Part shown: positions 1 to 11,769 of the stretch, one piece after another | Numbering within the stretch: the stretch's first letter is position 1 | How the letters are laid out: each line of letters starts with the position of its first letter | Assembly: GCA_013396755.1 (NCBI GenBank) | Contig: VWZF01007071.1 | Span: forward strand, 19,149-83,148 | DNA length: 64,000 nucleotides | Origin: Sclerurus mexicanus | Taxonomy: Eukaryota; Chordata; Aves; Passeriformes; Furnariidae | Reading direction: 5' to 3' | Position numbers and translations under genes: made by a program | The notes under the pieces: model-generated | Database searches by the model: none | Told to the model about the DNA's origin: nothing | The model's input: only the letters and a program-made list of their open reading frames with translations

Positions 1-118
1 GGGCCCGGAGCATCGCCCGCTCCGCGGGGCACGGGGGTCACCGCCAGCTCCGGGGCGGAACGCGCCCAGCGCCTTTCGTCGCACTCTGGGGCGTGAGCAG
101 CCCTCCAGAACGAAACGA
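1..118 (+). promoter_or_regulatory. NUMB: CpG-island edge, candidate NUMB promoter / untranslated exon 1
   Basis: The first ~118 bases hold about 17 CpG dinucleotides and are strongly GC-rich, then composition drops abruptly to AT-rich, CpG-poor sequence. This is what the downstream shore of a vertebrate CpG-island promoter looks like. The first NUMB coding exon lies downstream on the same strand with no other gene between, so the simplest inference is that this is the NUMB promoter and untranslated first exon. A possible but weak donor (GTGAGC) begins at 93. The transcription start is probably at or left of the window edge. It could instead belong to a neighbouring gene; the sequence alone cannot decide. 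Confidence 0.5.
93..98 (+). other. Weak candidate 5' splice site of untranslated exon 1
   Basis: GTGAGC follows GGGGC at the end of the CpG-rich segment. Positions +1 to +5 fit a donor, but the exon side (GGC instead of an AG ending) and +6 are poor. It is proposed only because it is the best GT inside the CpG-rich segment, where exon 1 would be expected to end. Confidence 0.25.
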
Positions 119-3100
119 TGCATCCCTCAGAGGAGGGCTAATGTCTTGCAGCAGCTCTGGTCTACAACTCCTTCGGTCCAGTGGATTTATGTAACCTGCT
201 CGTTAATGGTTTATGAAATGATAAGGTAGCTTTTTCTGTGCGCTGCTCTGTTTCCGATGTTGTTGTCAATATTTTGTGGCTCAGCTGTCCGGAGCACGGG
301 GTGCTTACAGCTCTCAACAGCGTCCGTACCGTTTAGGGGGGTTTGGTTTGGTTTTGCTTTGCTTTCTTGCTGGTTTGTGTCTTTGATCATTCTGCCTCTC
401 CAGACAGGCTTCTGAATGAGGAGAGTGCGTAAAATGGAAGGCACAGTCATTAGGTTTGGCTACAGTATTACTCTAGCTATGGCTTGTAGCAAAAAGTGTA
501 AATATTTAAATAGATTTCTGACTCAGTTCTATTTGACTTATTGATCTATGGTTACTTCTAAAATGCTCTTTATGATTATGCAGAAGGTAGTAGTTACCAT
601 AGAGAAACAATATTGTTTTTTTGTTCATCAGCGTGTGTTTTCCATTTCTTCATCTCTTGGCAATTCTCTGTGGAAATGCTGGGTTTTTTCCTTTAGCAAA
701 AGTCTTACGGAGAAATAAAAATGTGAACGAAGTCCAAAAAAAAAAAAAGAATTTTGAGATCTGTTCATCCTTGCCTGTGATTCTAAGACTCTTGGTAGCC
801 TGAGTTATTCTACAGTAAAGTGTTTGTAATTGAATAAGGTGTTGGTTTTAAGCCTCAGTGACAATTCAGATTTACAGAACTCTAAACATAAAACATCAAA
901 GATTCTTTTTTCCTGAATTATACATGTGAAATGCAATTCAGATCAGCCATTTAAATCCTTATTAGCAGAAAATTTATTTTTCAGGCTGGGAAATACTTTC
1001 CTACATTTATTGCTTACCTTAAATATATGAAAACTGAAGGTGCATGTAAACTACACAGAGTAAACAAGTTTGTTTATCTTCTCACCCTAGTGTTGTGAAA
1101 CCCTCTGGTTTTGTATTAGTAGCTGACAGCATTGTGCGTTAAGGAAGAAAACAACCCAAACCAACAAGCCACGCTGGACTCTTAAAACTCGCAAGACTTC
1201 TGACTCTTAGATTTTGTATTTTGATGGAGTTGCTTGGCATCAGAATGGTCTCTAAGTAGTTTTCTTTCCTACCAGAATGAACATGGTGGGATAAAAACTC
1301 TCTGAAATGATAGTGAAAATCCTTGCAAAAGTGCTTGCCTCCCTAGGAGTGGGGGCTGGTGGGATAACATATTGAAGATTTTTTTATAGTCTGCTTGTGA
1401 GAGCCTGTTATAGCACCCTACAGGATCCTTGAATTCTGCCTATAGCTGGTTTTATTCCACTACTAATATTGATGGAGCCACATAACATTGGAAAAACACC
1501 TAAATTGTCCTAATGCTATAGAAACTGAATCTTCTGCACTCTAGAAAAGATGTTTTATAGAATCTATCAGGGAAGAGATTCTCATGGTAGCCTAAGCTGG
1601 TGTAATTGATGACCTAGGAGTTCTGTCCTACTTATTGCACTCCTCTAACACTCTGCTGACCTTGTTATTTTTTTTAGGGGAGGGGCCAAAGTTTATTTGT
1701 ATTTTTATTTGTTTTGCCAGCTTATCAAGGAAGCTTGGTTTAAACTAATGTGAAATTCGGGCCTTAGTCTTGCTTTTGGAGTTTATTTTGATCAGTGAAC
1801 ATATATTAAAATTACAGATTACTTGTTCAGTTTCAGTTGAGATCTCAATTTTAATAAGTGACATTGGAGTGTATTGTCTTTCTTTTTCTGCAGAATACCA
1901 AGCATAAATTCAATCATTCTAAGAGTTAACACGTCCTCTACAGTCACGTTATTGCATTACCACCAGAGCAGCTTTGATTTTTCTGCCGATGCTTTCACCA
2001 AAAGGATCTGTTTTCCCCATGTTAATCTTTCTTTGCTGATCCAGCTGAAAATGATTGTAGAGAAAAATGTTAAGCTTCAGTGGGATCAACTGCCTGAACT
2101 GACTTCACGGCTATACAAATGTTATTGCTTGCATAGGAGGAGGAGGCTGTGACCACTCTTTTCTGAAGCAGCTCTATTTTAGTTTTGCTTAAGCTTGTGA
2201 AGAAACTTGGCAGCTTAAAGTGGTGTTGTGGTGGTCCTCTCTCCTTCTTGACTGTACATCTTACCCGGCTGGCAAGGAAGACTTTGTGGCTCTGAGTTAA
2301 GCAAAGTCAGGGAGCTAATCAGGCTCATAATTAATTGCATTTTTGTTTTGTTGAATTTTGGCTGGATCACGTTTCTGAACTGGCTGATCACCCAGGTCAG
2401 GGGGTGGCAATGGGACTTCCTGTTGAAGTGGATGAGATCCAGGGTTGGAGATGGGGCCGTAGTAGCTCTGATTTCAATTTCTTTGAGCTTTTCTGGAACC
2501 GTACCTTTACATCAACCTTTACGTGACTTGGGCTAGTGAAGACCTATAGGAAACTGTTTTAAGCTGGCTTGGCTGATAAAATCACAAATTACTTGAAGAG
2601 TGTTCTTCCATCTTTCTCATCTGTCCTGTTGATGTGGGTGGTAACAGTAATGAGTGGAGGGTGCGGAGCTAGAAGTGCGGTAACCTGGGACTGACACATG
2701 TATCTGGTAGAGGATGTGTTCTCATCTTCAGTGTGGGATCCATCAAATGATCATTTTGAACTGATGTTTTTATGGTGTATTGTTAAAGCAGATGTTGCAT
2801 CAGAAAGAAGAACATTTTCATAACAAGCAAGATTCAGAGGACTGTTCCACTGTGCAGGGAGAAGCATTTGGTTGGTTTTTTCTTTTGTTTTGTTTTTCCC
2901 TGGTGTTTTTTTTCCTTGTTGTTTGTTTTGTTCTGTTTCTTTTTTTTCTGTCATTTGTATTGACCAAGACTCACAACTGACAGACTTCAGTTTAAAAGTA
3001 TAAATGGCATCATGTCATATGTAGCTGGAGTTAGACATTCATCCAGAATTCGTTGAAGTGTGTTGTTAGGAGATAGCTCTGAAAAGCTGAATTGCTTTGT

Positions 3101-6100
3101 TCAGCACTTGTCTTACAAAGTAATTATTTGTGGAGTCCTGGTGTTCTGCAGTTACCAGATGTGATGGCTTAAAGATGTTTCTGGATACTAATTTATAGAA
3201 CTTCTGTTTCTGTAGAGTTGTGACTGCGAGTGTGTCAGGACAAATGATTTGTGTGTGAGAAATTGGTTGAAAGGAATACGTATGCCAAAATATGAAGGTG
3301 CTCTTGAGGAAAATTAATTAAAAAAAAACATTAATTTCAGAATTTGGGGATCTGAAACAAGCTCTTGGCTTCTTTGAGTGCTGAATCTGTAGGATTTTTG
3401 AGGTTTTACTGGTAGGTTTTGATACTGAAGCCAGAACCGAAGTTGTTAGCCTTCTAAGTGAAAACTGTGGTTTCAGATCCATTGTGTTAAGACTTGGACC
3501 AAACTGCTTGGAATCTTTTGCTGATTACTTTTCCTTTTCTGGGAGACAACAAGCTGGAACTTCCTGGTGAATTGAATTGTAAGCAGTACCCAGAGAGTTT
3601 ATTAATCAGAACTGCTTTCTGTATGTAGTAGATGCATAGGTACGTACTTGGTCTTTGGCCTGGTCTTCTTCAGAGGCCACAGATCTACCAGCTACAAGTA
3701 TTACTACGGCTATTAAAAAAAAACAACATGCACTTGGACAGAAACCACTCTTACTGCATGCTAACTGTTCTTAATTTGCATGTGACCACTCTTAATCAGT
3801 TTATTTTTCTAGGGAAAAAACTCCAAACATTAAGGGTCTCTCTTTCCTTCGACTTTTAATGTTGTTTAAACTTCATAATGCAGTTCAAGCCTGTGCTGAG
3901 TTCACTCTCAGCAGTGAACTGATTTTAGACTGTTAAAGAAGCTTATTTCTGTAATCCACCATGACTAGAGATACCTTGGCTTTTCCAAGGCTGTGCAGTT
4001 TGCCGATGGGCATCACTGAACATCTAAGTGCCAAACTCTCTGAGGTACTCTGTTTGCCTTGCAGTGCTGAGCGGCTGGTAAATGCTTGGATCTTTAGTTA
4101 GGTGATATCTTTGTGTTGACTTAATATTTTGAGTGAGTAAAGTCTTCTTTCAAAGGCATTAATTCATCAACTACTGAAGTAAAAATCTGTGGAGACGTGC
4201 AAGGGAATTTGTTCCCCATGTGGAGAAATGATATAAATACAAACTTGGGTCACAATTGATATAGTTTGGGTCTAAATTTTGTTTAGTAACTAATAGTAAA
4301 AGTGTTGGATTTATATTTTTCTCGCAGTATGAGGGAAAAGCAAGTATGTTCCTGCCTTCTGAATGTGTTTAACAGTAAATTTCTAATTGTTGTTCTTGGT
4401 ATTGTTTTTTCTCTGGAACTCAGTAGCACTAGACCAGCTTATGTGAAGCATATAGCCAAATACCATAGTCCCGTGAAGCATAATTGCTGACTTTTTTTTT
4501 CTCTCTAGTATTTATTTCTTATTCAAAGTAATAACCTACATTCTGTGGGGAAAAAAAAGCAGTGTGTACTTTTTCTTATAAAAAGACAGTCGATAGTTAT
4601 TTGATTTTTGCAGATTGCTGTAACTGCAGAGCTGCAGAACTGTATAGGCTGTGCTCTGGGGGTTATGGCTGTCTTGTCTCACTGGTGGAACAGATGAATT
4701 TTTCAGTCTTTTCCACTGCTTTACTAATATGTCTTTGTAAAACATATACTTTTTTAAAAAAAAACAACAAAACAAACCCGAGTATTTTATTGTCAAAGTT
4801 TTCTTAATGTGATCTTTGGGCTGACTATTTTTCACTTACAAGAATGAGATGTGATACTGTTTCCAAAAAGCCTACAAGGCTTGGTCTGGTCTAGAAAGCC
4901 TGAGAAAGAATTTACCCGTCATTAGGGTGGTACTAGTCAAAGTTTAGTGCTTTGTGCTGGGCTGGGGTTCCTGTGAAGGTCCTTCTTTGTAGTTCTGATG
5001 AGTGCCGAGTCTGCATTTATGTAGAACCATCGCATTTCAGGTTGAAATGTCTACCTGTGTGTCCAGTTCCCTAACCCAGTCTGGAAGCACGGTATATGAG
5101 AATTGCCTAGTTTAAGGTCTTGCATAGACCAGGCTTTACAGGATTCGGTGGCTGTGATGTTGGTTTTGCTTTTTCTATTTTAGCAGATATTTAAGGATAA
5201 AGTGGCTTTTTGGGGTTTCTTTCCTTTCCCTGCCCCCCCTTGTTGAATTATTAATAGTCTAGTTAGTGGTTAGGATTAATTGTGTAATCGCACATTAACA
5301 GGCCTTGAACATTATCAGAGTTTAATATAGTGCTAAATTCTGCATGTGTCTATAAACTTTGGTATTTTTGCGTAGGTTACAGTGTCAGTGTGAAAGCATC
5401 TCTTATATAATGTGCTCTTTCTTTAACTGGATTTGCACAGGATGGCTTTGAAATAGTGTCCTGACACTTCTGTGCATATTTGTTTACACGTGAGGATTGC
5501 TTCCTCTTTTTTAAATGACATGAACTTGTTTTTTAGAGGCAGTTTGTTAAAGTACCTCTCAACTGTGCAGTGCATGTGTTTTCCTATGTCAAGGAGTCAG
5601 CCTATAAAAAGCCACTCAGTCTTTGAGCAGCCTTGTGTATTCTCTTAACTTGGTAGCAGAAAACCAGCCTCATGCAAGGGAATTAAGGACTGTGATTCAG
5701 TTGGCCTGTATCTTTTTGCTAGGATGTTTTCTGAAAGTGTCTATGAAATAGTTGGGTTTATAACAACCTTTTAAGAGCTGATTTTATATATAATCTATGT
5801 TTTGGGTTTACTTTATGCAGCTCGCAAATAGAAGAGAGTCACTGAATACTTTGTCAAACTCTCTGGGAGTGTTTTGGATAGATGCATCTTGCTATTATTC
5901 AACATGAATTGGTGATAATTTCATTTATATGTCTGTACTAGTGTTCTGTGGCTTTTTTTTTTTTTTTGGTCAGGTGTATTGTTATTTGGTTGGTTGGGTT
6001 TTTTCTGGTCAGGTTTTATTTGGGCACATTCTGACCCATTAGTCTAGATAGACTAGAGACTCCTCTACCAGTCTGTAATGAATGGTATCGTAACTAAGTT

Positions 6101-9100
6101 ACATCATTTCTCTGCTCCCCCAGGAGTGGCACAGTGGCACAAATCCAAGATAATTTTTAGGTTTTCTCTAAGCATTTTAACAACTTGAATACTTTGTGTC
6201 CTGGATTTTCATAAAGAGTGCTCACAATTTGAGAGTGTTATCCTCCGAATAAGGTCACTGTTACTTTTTCTTCAATACTGCAATAGAAGTTTTCGTTATT
6301 GTTCAAGGGCATTAAATGAAAGCTTGTAAGATTGTCATCACACAAATTTGAATAGCTGAAATATACAAATGTTTCTTTGCTGTCTGGTGAGGCAGGGTAC
6401 ACCCTTTTAAAGAGGTGTATGCTTGGTGCTATCTGAAAGCTTTCCTCATTCTTAGAAGTACTGAATTTGTTTCTCAGAAATTACCTTTATTGACATATAT
6501 GACATAAAATAGATTCATGTCCATTACCTCACCTCTCAGACATGATCCTGTACTTCAGTTTTATTCTTCGTTGCAATCAGTTATTCTCTGTGTAATTAAC
6601 TCTTGGGACATCGTATACTTTGCATTCAAGAGTTCGTTCTCAAAGTAGTCAGTCATATCCACATGGTGTTTAGCATCTTGCCCATGCACAGACCAGAAAC
6701 CTAACTGGGACTAGGAAGGCGGCAGCGTTGTTTGCGTGCCTACAGTATTTGTTGATTTGAAGGTAAGGACCCAATTCTGAAAATCATATGGTCTAAAGAA
6801 TGTTTATCATTCAAGTGGAGAAGAAAAAAATCTGCTCTACCGTGTGCTAATTTAACAGGTGTTAAATTGCTGTTCTAATACTGTAGATACAATTCTTCCT
6901 TTCTTCTGAGGCAGGCAGTGCTGAGGTCGAAATACACCAAATACAGTGAGATCCAGTGAGCTGTGGAAATTTTATTCTTGCTTTGGAAGTCCTAAGGAAG
7001 ATAAAGAAGTAGAGCAAAAGAGTTGTTTTTGAGAAAATGCAGGAGGAAAGTCTTTCTGATTCTGTCTTATTTTCCTTATTTTTTTGTGCCTTAATTTCTT
7101 AAAAATGTACAGCACTGCTCTGCCATGAATCAGTATTGTCAGTTTGTTGAGCAAAAAAAAAAAGTTTCCCACAAAATGACTTGCCTTGGCAAGTTGGATA
7201 TTTTCTCTCACCTGCAGGAATTTGATTGTTTTGATAGTCTGTTGCTCGCTTTCATCTCCTGCATTTCAGACAAAAAAAAGATAAAAATTAAAGAAAATGA
7301 ATTAAGTATTCAGAGGTAAGAAACTTTCTTGAAATGTGATGTATCCTGAAATTGTCTGAGATGCCTGGATCGTGACTTATCTCCAGTCTTGCCTGATGAC
7401 AGCTAAGCTTCTTGCACTTCTGAATTGCAGTTTAGCATCCCAGGACTGTTTGATTCTATGTTCCTTTCTTGAATTGAATAAAGGATAAAAACAATTTCCT
7501 TTTTCCAGATTTGTTTTCAGCAGGATCAGTTCCGTGTTTCCAATTCTGCCAGTGCTAGCGCTGGAGCTTTGGGTGGGGGAGGATGAACAGAGGGGCTGTG
7601 CTGTTGCTAAAAGGAAGTGACATGGATCCGGTGCATATGGCTAATGAAACCGAGCTAGTATGTTTTGGAAGTGGTCCTGCCTGCCTCCCTTACTCTCAAA
7701 AGGTCCCACCTGAGGTGAAGGTTATTCATTCAGGAGCTCTTCACTGGAGTTTCTGCTAGATCCGTAAGTGATTTCTGTGGCACAGGTGATGATGACTCCA
7801 TGCTTTTTCAGTGCAGAGGCATCTGTAGGTCTAGTTTTATGAGCAGCCAACTGCTGATCATCTTGTTATAGGAGCTAGGTTTCAGAGAACACATCTCAAA
7901 TCCATCGGTGACAGTAGATCTGACTGCCACCACATTGTCTTGCTGTCTGCTTCTAGGAGATGCCAAGGTTTTATCTAAACCAACTGATTTCTACTCACTG
8001 CCTCAGCTCTTGCTCCCCATATAGCACGTCACAGTCTAGTGGCCAGACTTAGTTCTGTCCCACTGCATAATGGCCCTAGAAATAGAGGTTTCTGCAAGTA
8101 AAGGCTCTGCAGCCCTCTAACCACAAGTAAAGAGTAGTAACTGAATGATGTCTTGCTTTTTGTGGCATCAGATCAGGAGGGAGATGGAACCAATTAGTGT
8201 GGGCAAAATGTAGGCAAATGCTGAAATGATTAATGAGGTGATCGTGAAGATATTATTAGCATCATTACCAGATAAACTGTTACCTTAGGGAGAAAAGAAG
8301 TAGTCTCAAAATCTCCCTTCAGATGTTCTTCAAAGAATGGAAAACACGATTTGTTGACTCCTGTTTTTGGGATGGCATTGCATCTGGTCTAGTTCTGTGC
8401 AGAGATACTAGATCAATCTACTGTGAATTGCTGTCCCAGTTTCTTCAGTGGAGAGCGACCGGCGTCTGCCAGTCTTGTGTTGTATCACTCCCAAATCCTG
8501 GGCTGCTGTTCTGTGGTAGGTGTAAAATGTCTGTAGCTGTCATACTCTGAAATTCGGGTTAGAATTAATTCCGTCTTTCAGAACTTGCTTTCAGATATAC
8601 TTTGTGGCATTTGTGGATATCGCCAGCAGTTCATGACCAAAAATTGTGGTTTTATATTGCACTTTCCTTGGTTTATCATGTGGTTCAGTATTTATAAGGC
8701 ATGTATGGCTGGCAGGGCTCTAGACAATACTGGTTTAAAGCTGCAGGCCTAATTTTTGGGATATTCTCTTTTTAGAAACTTGGGAATGGTACCAGTGGGA
8801 AATACACTGGGGATTTCTTCTCTCCACAGCTATTTAAGTGGAGCTGTGAATAGCCCTTCCACTCAGGACCCAATAGCTCTGAAGATCTAGCAATGAGTTT
8901 GTTGAATTCTGGTAATCCTTAGCTTTTGCTTCTTTTAGGCACCTCATCATGACTGAAGACAGTGATTAGTTTAGCTAAGTAGCAAGAATGGTCTTGGGAT
9001 TTTTTTTAGTTTTTTGATTTTTTTTCTCAGAAGCACCACATTCAGTGTTTTCATCTTTTAAAAACAAACACATAGTAGTTGCCATGTCAGGTGTCAGTAA

Positions 9101-9750
9101 TGAGTACTTATTTAGCTTCAATATGCTGTTTAAGAAAAAAAGAAAGAAAAAGGTAATGTTTCCCTAGTAATCCTGGTATGGAGTGTAGGAAGATCAATCT
9201 CATTTGTGCGTAGGTGCTAAAGCAAGCTGCATTGCAGTATTAAATTAGGTATGGCATAATTCTGTGTTTACTTTGGGGACTTCATTATCTGCTGTTTTAA
9301 GTTTGGAACTGGGTTGCACGAGTTCCTGGGTTTTAATGCTAATTCTTTCATGAAATTTAGAAGTTTTTATTTTCCTGAAGATAGGAAATCATGTCCCCAC
9401 ACCCTCCCCCCAGGTCTTTAGTCTCAATAACATTTTTAAAGGACTTAACCAAGAGAAATGTGGTTAATGTTTATTATTTCTGACATTATATATATTATAA
9501 TTTCCTATTGGAGTTGGGATCACTTAAGTTCAGATGCATGGAAAATATGTGAGGTGGTTTAGAGTACATATGTTCTCTTTAGAAAGCATTTCATTACTCT
9601 CAGTCTTGTCCAGAGCAAAATTTAGGAAGTTCTTCACATCCATTTAAGGTTTTATGACTCATCTATTTGGGAATAGAAATATCACCCAGGGTTTATCTGA
9701 AAGGCAATCAGAATAGTTTAACATGCTTAAAATTCTCCTTTTTTCTGTAG
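119..9750 (+). other. Intron-like sequence, probable NUMB 5' UTR intron
   Basis: AT-rich, CpG-poor DNA. No open frame over 100 codons and no protein family I recognise. It contains homopolymer tracts (A12 near 736-747, T15 at 5953-5967, A-rich near 7155) and a near-palindrome at 7549-7564. Acceptor-like pyrimidine tracts ending in CAG (for example just before 1894) have no good donor nearby. I see no transposon that I can name. Confidence 0.6.
7549..7564. repeat. 16-bp near-perfect palindrome
   Basis: The sequence CCAGTGCTAGCGCTGG is its own reverse complement except for one T/G pair (positions 5 and 12). It is centred on GCTAGC. It may be a chance occurrence or a symmetrical protein-binding site; no function is claimed. 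Confidence 0.5.
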
Positions 9751-9785
9751 TGAGTCTAGATCACTATGTAGTGGTCTTTAAGCAG
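9751..9785 (+). other. Candidate 35-nt microexon
   Basis: A pyrimidine tract ending TTTTCTGTAG (to 9750) is followed 35 bases later by AAGCAG then GTAAGC (donor GT at 9786-9787). Both splice sites are close to consensus. The interval holds in-frame stops, so it could only be untranslated, for example a 5' UTR microexon. GTAAG-type motifs are common by chance over 64 kb, so this is a candidate only. Confidence 0.2.
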
Positions 9786-10085
9786 GTAAGCAGAACATTT
9801 CTTGTAGGTGTGACTAATGGAATATCTGAAGATCAGAAATTCAGATTAGCAGAGAGGGGAGAGGCAGAACAGCAGCAGATTGTGTGATTCTGTGAAATCA
9901 ATGAAGTAAATCATTCAAAATAGAATTCTTGTGGTACACAGGAAGTAAAGGATGGTGAAGAAAATTGCAAATTCTTTGCTGATTTTGTAAACCAAGATGT
10001 TCCACGGTGCAGCACAGGTTTGTTAAAGAGCAAGCTGATTCATGGATTCTCTACTTCTTTTTCCCCCTTTACTTTTTGGATTTTT

Positions 10086-10114
10086 GTTTTGTTTGTTTGT
10101 TTGTTTTTGTTTGT
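10086..10114 (+). repeat. (GTTT)n simple repeat
   Basis: An imperfect tetranucleotide run of GTTT units, with further GTTT-rich sequence to about 10145. Confidence 0.85.
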
Positions 10115-11734
10115 TAGGGTTGATTGTTTGTTTGAGGTTTGTTTATTTATTTTCTAATTTTCCTTAACTTTTCCCATAGCAACTTCAAGGCAAAAGGTTC
10201 AGGTTCTAATAGTTGAAGGCAAACTTGTGAGATCTGGCTTAACTTCAGTTTTGTTCTACAGATCTATTTACTGATAGGTTGTTTGGGGTTAAATCTAGAA
10301 GACTTAAATTTTGCCACCATTAAAATTTAGGTTCTTGGCATGCCAGACTCCAAGCTGTGAGTCATGTTTTGGTTGTCCTATGTGTGGTGCATGGTGGAAA
10401 GTTAGGAATGGGAGAATCTGATTGAAAAGTCAAGGTAATACTGCTGAGCATAGCAAATAAAACACAGTCTGGACTCAAGTCCTCTTCCTTTCTAGTTTAT
10501 AACCCTTGTAATCTATAGTTGTAAGCCTCTTCAGAAGTTTAAAATGTTTCTATGATTAATGGGTTATTCCTGCTAAAATACCTCTGAAGGAGGCGCTAGA
10601 TGTGCCTCCGAGGCGGTGTTATGACATTCAGAGAAACAGACAAGGGATGTTAGCTCAAAAATGTGTTTTCCAAGCAAGTCCTGTTCACTAACAAGTATTT
10701 TTGATCCCGGCAATGACACTACTGAGGATGTCTAAGGATGGCCCTGGATATCTCATGAATCTTAACCTGACTGCTGCCACTGGAAGAACTGTTTTCACTG
10801 TCCATTGTGTGCTTCTGCTGCATCTTTTGTATTCAACTTTTTCATAAGCCATAGTCGTTCAATGAAACCAGCAAAAAGTGAGCATTTTCTGCTGCTGTGG
10901 TGAGCTGGATTGTCTCTAAGTGGTCTGGCAAATGCTCGTGTAAGGGAGAACAGGAACTACGGGGAGCTATGGGCAGTTGGGTGGGAATGACCAGCTCCTG
11001 CAACCTGGTTTTAGATGTGAAGGAATCATAGTCTAGATTCTCCAGTGCAGGGAATAGAGGAGATAATTTACAGGTAGATTCCATGTGGAAGTGGCATACT
11101 GATGATTTTTGAGATGATAGGAGAGCAAAAGAAATGGTTTGTGTATTTTGAGAGGACAAGTTGCACAAACTAGTAAACAAAAAAGTAGTTGGTCTTGGAT
11201 AAGTACAGTGTTTCAACCTTTTTTTTTAAGGGAAAGTGTTTTATGTCATCACTTTGAGGATGTTCCTCATTCTACAAAAAAGTAATGAAGAATGCTCTGG
11301 ATTAGAGAAGCAGGCTAAGGGCAAGCATGGCCTTCAAGCCCAGGTGTGAGTGCCTTCCTTCTGAAGGAGGAGAGGATGATAGAAGTTGTGGTGACTGACT
11401 TGGAGACAGTGGGTTCTTCTACCCCCTGCCACCTTTAGTGTATGCATCTACCACTCTTACTTGGTCTGTGTGTTTTTTTGCATTAAATGAGCACTGCTTG
11501 GTCAAGTGGCGGGTAGGTTGGTGTTATGTGGGAAGTGGTGATGCTATAGCTGGGCTGATTAGAGGGATCAAGTGCCGGGCTTGCATGAGAACAGGTCCAT
11601 TAGCGTACTTTGCTTACACAGAACCTTGAGCAATGGCAAGCTTTAGACCGTGAGAGGAAGGTGGTTGTTGCTTGTGGTCCCTTAATGTCTGTTTTCGTCT
11701 CACCCCGTTGCTGACTGCTCTTTCTGCCTCTCAG

Positions 11735-11769
11735 GAGAAGAAGAAGAAGCTCTTGTCTTTGTAGCCTGT
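11735..11769 (+). other. Strong acceptor followed by GAA-repeat enhancer-like sequence
   Basis: A pyrimidine-rich tract ends CTGCCTCTCAG at 11734 and is followed immediately by GAGAAGAAGAAGAAG, a classic purine-rich exonic splicing enhancer pattern. The nearest following GT (TTTGTAGCC, about 11760) is a poor donor and no GTAAG or GTGAG is close. The right end is therefore a guess. It may be a decoy acceptor or part of an untranslated exon. Confidence 0.15.

Noticed and set aside
10842..11216. 124-codon minus-strand open frame
   Set aside because: No recognised family, no splice or promoter context, length possible by chance in 64 kb.
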